Assembly: GCA_029204225.1 (NCBI GenBank)
Contig: CM055095.1
Coordinates: 43,052,223-43,116,222, forward strand
Direction: 5' to 3'
Source: Diphasiastrum complanatum
Taxonomy: Eukaryota; Streptophyta; Lycopodiopsida; Lycopodiales; Lycopodiaceae
DNA: 64,000 bases
Below the pieces are notes generated by a model that saw only the letters and a program-made list of their open reading frames with translations, had not been told where the DNA came from and did no database searches. The translations under genes were made by a program, and so were the position numbers. This document shows positions 60,678-64,000 of this stretch, in pieces (position 1 is the first letter of the stretch; the number at the start of each line of letters is the position of its first letter).

Positions 60678-60833
60678 TAGAAAAAAGAAATGTCTTGTTT
60701 CCCTTTTAATAATAACAAGTGTCTTCTTAACATATCAGATAGCGGTGACACTGATCACTCAGTGAATTTAGTCACACTTCATAACACGATAGGTAGCACT
60801 ATTCTACTTCTAGTGTAATAGAGTGTGCACGTG

Positions 60834-61500
60834 TTATATCTTGCTTGCAGGAATTATGTTATATGTTCTGGAGCGCTTTATCTTTTTAAAAGGATATAAC
60901 TCTAATAACAGAGTATCGTCGCACCGGTCTTCAATTGTTTTAGATTCAGAAGTGTGCAAAGTTTCACCTTTCTCAGGCCTGGCTTCCTCCCCTATTGTTT
61001 CCTCTTTTTGGGGCTCTTCAGCTTCATCACCTGCCCCTTCATTTTTCACATCCACATACACATCCACCTGTTCTTCCTCCTATTGGTCCCGTGCTGTCTG
61101 GTGGTCCTGCTGTGCCCAAACTTTCTGCTCTCGGTCTTGCTACTGCTCTTGCTGGTCTTGTTGTGTCTGGTCTTGTTGTTGCTCTTGCTGGTCTTGTTAT
61201 GCATAGTCTTGATGTTGGTCCTGCTCTTGATGCTCCTGCTGGTCCCGCTCGTCTTCCATATCTTCATCCAACTCGTCTATGTTAATAGTAATTTTTGCCT
61301 TGTCTGTTTTGCCCTTTGTTGTCTGATGGTGAGGCTACACTGTTGTGGAGGAGTCTATATCATCCTTGAACTTTAAAAGTTCTTCCAGTACTTCATTTAT
61401 CGTTGAATCCATGTCTAGGTCCTTGTTCAATTGCTGGTCTTCATGCACGAAACTGCCCACAGGGGGGTTCTTAGTCAGCATACTGCAATCTATACCTGAA
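60834..61500 (-). pseudogene. Gln/Glu-rich N-terminal part of the phosphatase-like gene
   Basis: Minus frame: KNPPVGSFVHEDQQLNKDLD, then INEVLEELLKFKDD, TINIDELDEDMEDERDQQEH and a QDQQEQ repeat tract (61085-61245). It continues VDVYVDVKNEGAGDEAEEPQ, then KEETIGEEARPEKGETLHTS. Stops (TAA, TAG, TAG and one earlier) interrupt it; three sit inside the Gln-rich tract where CAA or CAG would be expected. The simple repeat on the other strand gives long but meaningless frames. Confidence 0.45.
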
Positions 61501-62297
61501 TATGCAAGGTCAGAGAAGTAAAATGATAGATTTCAGAGTTTAGCTCAGTAGTGTCAGATTTCAGATTTCAGCTCAATTTCGGTAAGTCTTTATCGAGATG
61601 ACTAAGACAACAACCATTAGTACTAATTTCAGTACTTCAGTAGAACAAAAAAGTACCTCGAACACAAAAAAAATACTAGAACCAAGAACAAAAAGTTCCT
61701 GGAGTAACACGAACAGGAAAGTACCGACAACCAGCAAAACTTTGGTACTCCAGGAGAACCAAAAGTACCAAAAACCTCCAAGAATGAAAGAAATAGAAAG
61801 AAAACATGAAGAGTGTTAGTCAAAATTCTCGAACCATATGGTTGTATGCTATTCCAAAATGTCACCACAATGCTCCCTCCCATCAGCATGGCCTTCCTTG
61901 TGGATGTTTCAAGTTCAACAAAGAACCATTTATGATACAATGCATTCAACAGGGAAAAAACAAGGGCTACACCCCTCCCTAAAATTAGGTGTGTTGACTA
62001 TCTTTAACTCCACCGAAAACTCTCTCTCTTTTTCTTTCTCAAACAACTTGCATACAAACTAACATTGTTGAATTAATACTTTCCATTGAATTTCCGTATA
62101 TCCCAAACATGGGAGTAAAAGAGACACAAATTGTGCTAATAAACACACATGTTCAACTCAATAGTGTTGAAAAAAAAGTGCCAAAAGTATCAAAATGGGA
62201 TTCATGCACACATACAATACTACCAAATTTGAAGCAAAATAGTTTCAAATATGTCAAATTTGAGCTCTCAAAATAAGGGAAGAACCAAAAGTCCCAA
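61501..62297. other. No gene recognised; second GTACC block
   Basis: AGTACC/GGTACT repeats at 61570-61790 and TTTCAGATTTCAG at about 61557. Overlapping frames on both strands have no motif. Confidence 0.4.
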
Positions 62298-62952
62298 TGT
62301 GAAAATTGTCAACATTTCCTAGCTAGTTTGAGGCCTAAATTGGCTAAAATTGTAAATAGTTTTGGTTCTGGAGTTTCACACGTGTGAACCAGGCCACAAT
62401 GTTTTTATTTACTATATTTTTTCAGTATGATGAAGTGTCAAACTTCATACCCTTCAAAATGAGACCATTTTGATGTATTTTGGTCATATAAGCCATTTTT
62501 AGCTATTTTTCCTATATAGGGAATATCTAGGGTCAAGTACCTTCTAGAGAGAGGAGAGAGAGTCATCTTCCTCATCCATAAATAGTAGGGAAGTCGTGGA
62601 GAATAGGTTGGAGAAACCTTTTGTATGCTTCATTGAGATCAATAGATCATTGTCATTGTTTCTTCCTCCATTGAGAGCATTGTTGTGTGTATTGTCTTCA
62701 AGCTATTGTGTATGATCTTAGGTGCTTTCCAAAAGTGGTAGGCTGATGTATTATGGACTGTATAATGCTATTTTGGGCCGCACTTGATGTTTATGGAAGT
62801 TTCCATTTGTGATAAATGCTTTTTGATCAAGTTCTTTGCATTCTAGGTAGCATAGAATGTGTTGCCAATTCCTAGCTTATGTAGTTTGGAGTGCAAGCAT
62901 TCAAGCCAATGATCTTGGAGTTTAGATCCACTTAGGATCTGTATTTTTCACA
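62298..62952 (+). repeat. 5' LTR, 655 bp, mosaic
   Basis: TGTGAAAATTGTCAAC start and TTTTTCACA end; CACACGTGTG at 62377-62386; TATA-like CATAAATAG at about 62577. The U3 side differs at many sites from 49992-50392, but the last 246 bases are essentially identical to 50393-50638. Confidence 0.88.
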
Positions 62953-64000
62953 TGGTATCAGAGCTGGTTGGCTTCTATTTACAGTAAGTATTCCATTTTT
63001 GGTGATATTTGGATGTTTGATCAAGTTCTAGCATGATTTTGCATTGCTTTGTTGATCAAATCTTACTAACCTTTGTTTTGTGAGTTGAACTTGTGGATCA
63101 AAAGCATATTTCAGGTCTATTGAAGATCAGAGGCTGAAAAGAAACTATTTTGGATCAGATCATAACACCTAATCATTTGTGATTGTGAGGCTTGTGCATA
63201 TTCAATACTAACAATGTTCTTTTCAATCCTATTGTTGACAATCTCCATTCTTGGATGAACACTCTCCTTAAGTGGATGAAACTTCTCCTTAAGTGGATGA
63301 CAAATGCTCTTTTGAGTGAGTTGTAATTCTCCTAAAGGCTGAGCAAAGCTCCCATTTGGATGAAAGATCCCCTTTTTTGGGTGAACATATTGTAAGCTCC
63401 ATTGTGAAGAGCATATTGTAAAGATTGTCATCAATTTTGGCATAATTTTTGGTGTACTTTGTTGAGCATGTAAGTAACTCTCCTTATGTAATTTGATTGG
63501 AGCATTTGCTGGAAGGTGTTAACCATTATGCAAGTGTGTTTTCAGGTTCTTAACAGGTTGAGGAACATTCTCATGTGAAGTGATCTTAGATCTACATCTA
63601 AACACCAAGATTTGACAAGATAGTGAAGCTAGTCTTGTGATTCACTAAGTGTGCTCATTCATTCACCTCTAAATCTTGTATTTATCACTTGCTGGAGTTT
63701 ATAAACTTTTAGAAGTGTGGTTTACATGTGGTTTTACAGGTTGAATCAATATCTTAGTGTGTTGATCATATGTTGATCAAGTTTGTTCATTACTAGGTAA
63801 TCTTGGCATCCTAGTTTTGGGTATTTTCTAAGAATGCAAGTAACTCTTCACACCATAACTTGATTTGGTCACTTGCTGGAAAGTTTGAGAGCTTAAGCAA
63901 GAGTGTGTTCAGGTTGGTTTGATTTTGTAATCCATTCTTAGTGTGTGCAAAGTGTTGCATGTGTTTCAATCTTCCTTTCTATGCTTGGAAACCATCTAGG
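62298..64000 (+). mobile_element. Second Gag-only LTR element, 5' part, runs off the window
   Basis: LTR 62298-62952 (655 bp), PBS TGGTATCAGAGC 62953-62964, then leader to the window edge. From about 62707 to 64000 it matches 50393-51685 almost perfectly (one indel and one substitution noticed beyond the PBS), while 62298-62706 is clearly diverged from the other LTRs. The ORF would start about 125 bases past the edge. Confidence 0.9.

Noticed and set aside
61085-61245. Alternative genetic code suggested by TAA/TAG at Gln positions
   Set aside because: Other decayed genes here show the same pattern plus frame shifts, and intact ORFs use normal stops; C-to-T decay is simpler.
60823-61376. Plus-strand frames rich in Leu/Cys/Ser
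   Set aside because: Antisense of the Gln/Glu-rich exon; the minus frame gives the more protein-like sequence.

Overview
This is a piece of a land-plant nuclear genome, and almost all of it is transposable-element sequence. The evidence is Ty1/copia and Ty3/gypsy polyproteins, a tnp2-type CACTA transposase with GT-AG introns, tRNA-Met-type primer binding sites, low GC, and very long CT, CA and TA microsatellites. I see no rRNA, tRNA, CRISPR array, operon or other prokaryotic signal, and no intact conserved host gene. Such dense nesting suggests a large repeat-rich plant genome (a gymnosperm or fern would fit), but the sequence does not fix the lineage.

0-21 kb is the least element-like part. 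It holds a spliced gene of unknown function on the minus strand (127-1385) with a second, decayed copy at 58.3 kb. It also has a palindrome-rich array (2.6-2.9 kb), a higher-order microsatellite block (3.8-5.2 kb), and the 3' end of a copia pol that was inverted-duplicated into a 127-nt hairpin (7.2 kb). Decayed unknown genes lie at 7.9-9.0 and 13.4-14.9 kb. A gypsy integrase remnant at 9.2 kb is followed by a large 3' ORF (10.6-12.7 kb). A cluster of inverted-repeat elements built on the motif GACAGCCCACCCGCC lies at 15.0-18.1 kb. An 18-bp minisatellite, a telomere-like heptamer tract and a protein with 23-residue repeats lie at 18.3-21.2 kb.

21-39 kb is a nested copia/gypsy pile: a second gypsy 3' ORF plus its LTR, pieces of at least four copia elements, one nearly complete but inactive copia (29.46-35.3 kb, minus) and a solo LTR with a perfect target duplication (35.9-36.8 kb).

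39-57 kb is a CACTA block. A 2.72-kb unit carrying a SET-domain module plus tnp2 is tandemly repeated, a third tnp2 copy lies at 49.6-57.1 kb, and an inverted SET fragment is at 45.0 kb. A decayed copia with gag and protease (45.6-48.7 kb) and a gypsy integrase remnant lie between them. The third tnp2 copy is split by the best-preserved element of the window: a 5,571-bp LTR element (49,992-55,562) with identical-length 647-bp LTRs, an ACACT target duplication, PBS, PPT and one uninterrupted 1,030-codon ORF. That ORF starts as a copia Gag and then runs about 750 residues with no protease, integrase, RT or RNase H. A second member of the same family enters at 62,298 and runs off the window. The nearby copia with gag and protease is a related element of the kind that could supply missing functions, but that is inference.

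57-62.3 kb holds a copia RT scrap, a 156-bp tandem duplication across an LTR/PBS junction, the second copy of the first gene, and a decayed FCP1-like (HAD) phosphatase gene with a Gln-rich N-terminal part whose stop codons sit where Gln codons are expected.
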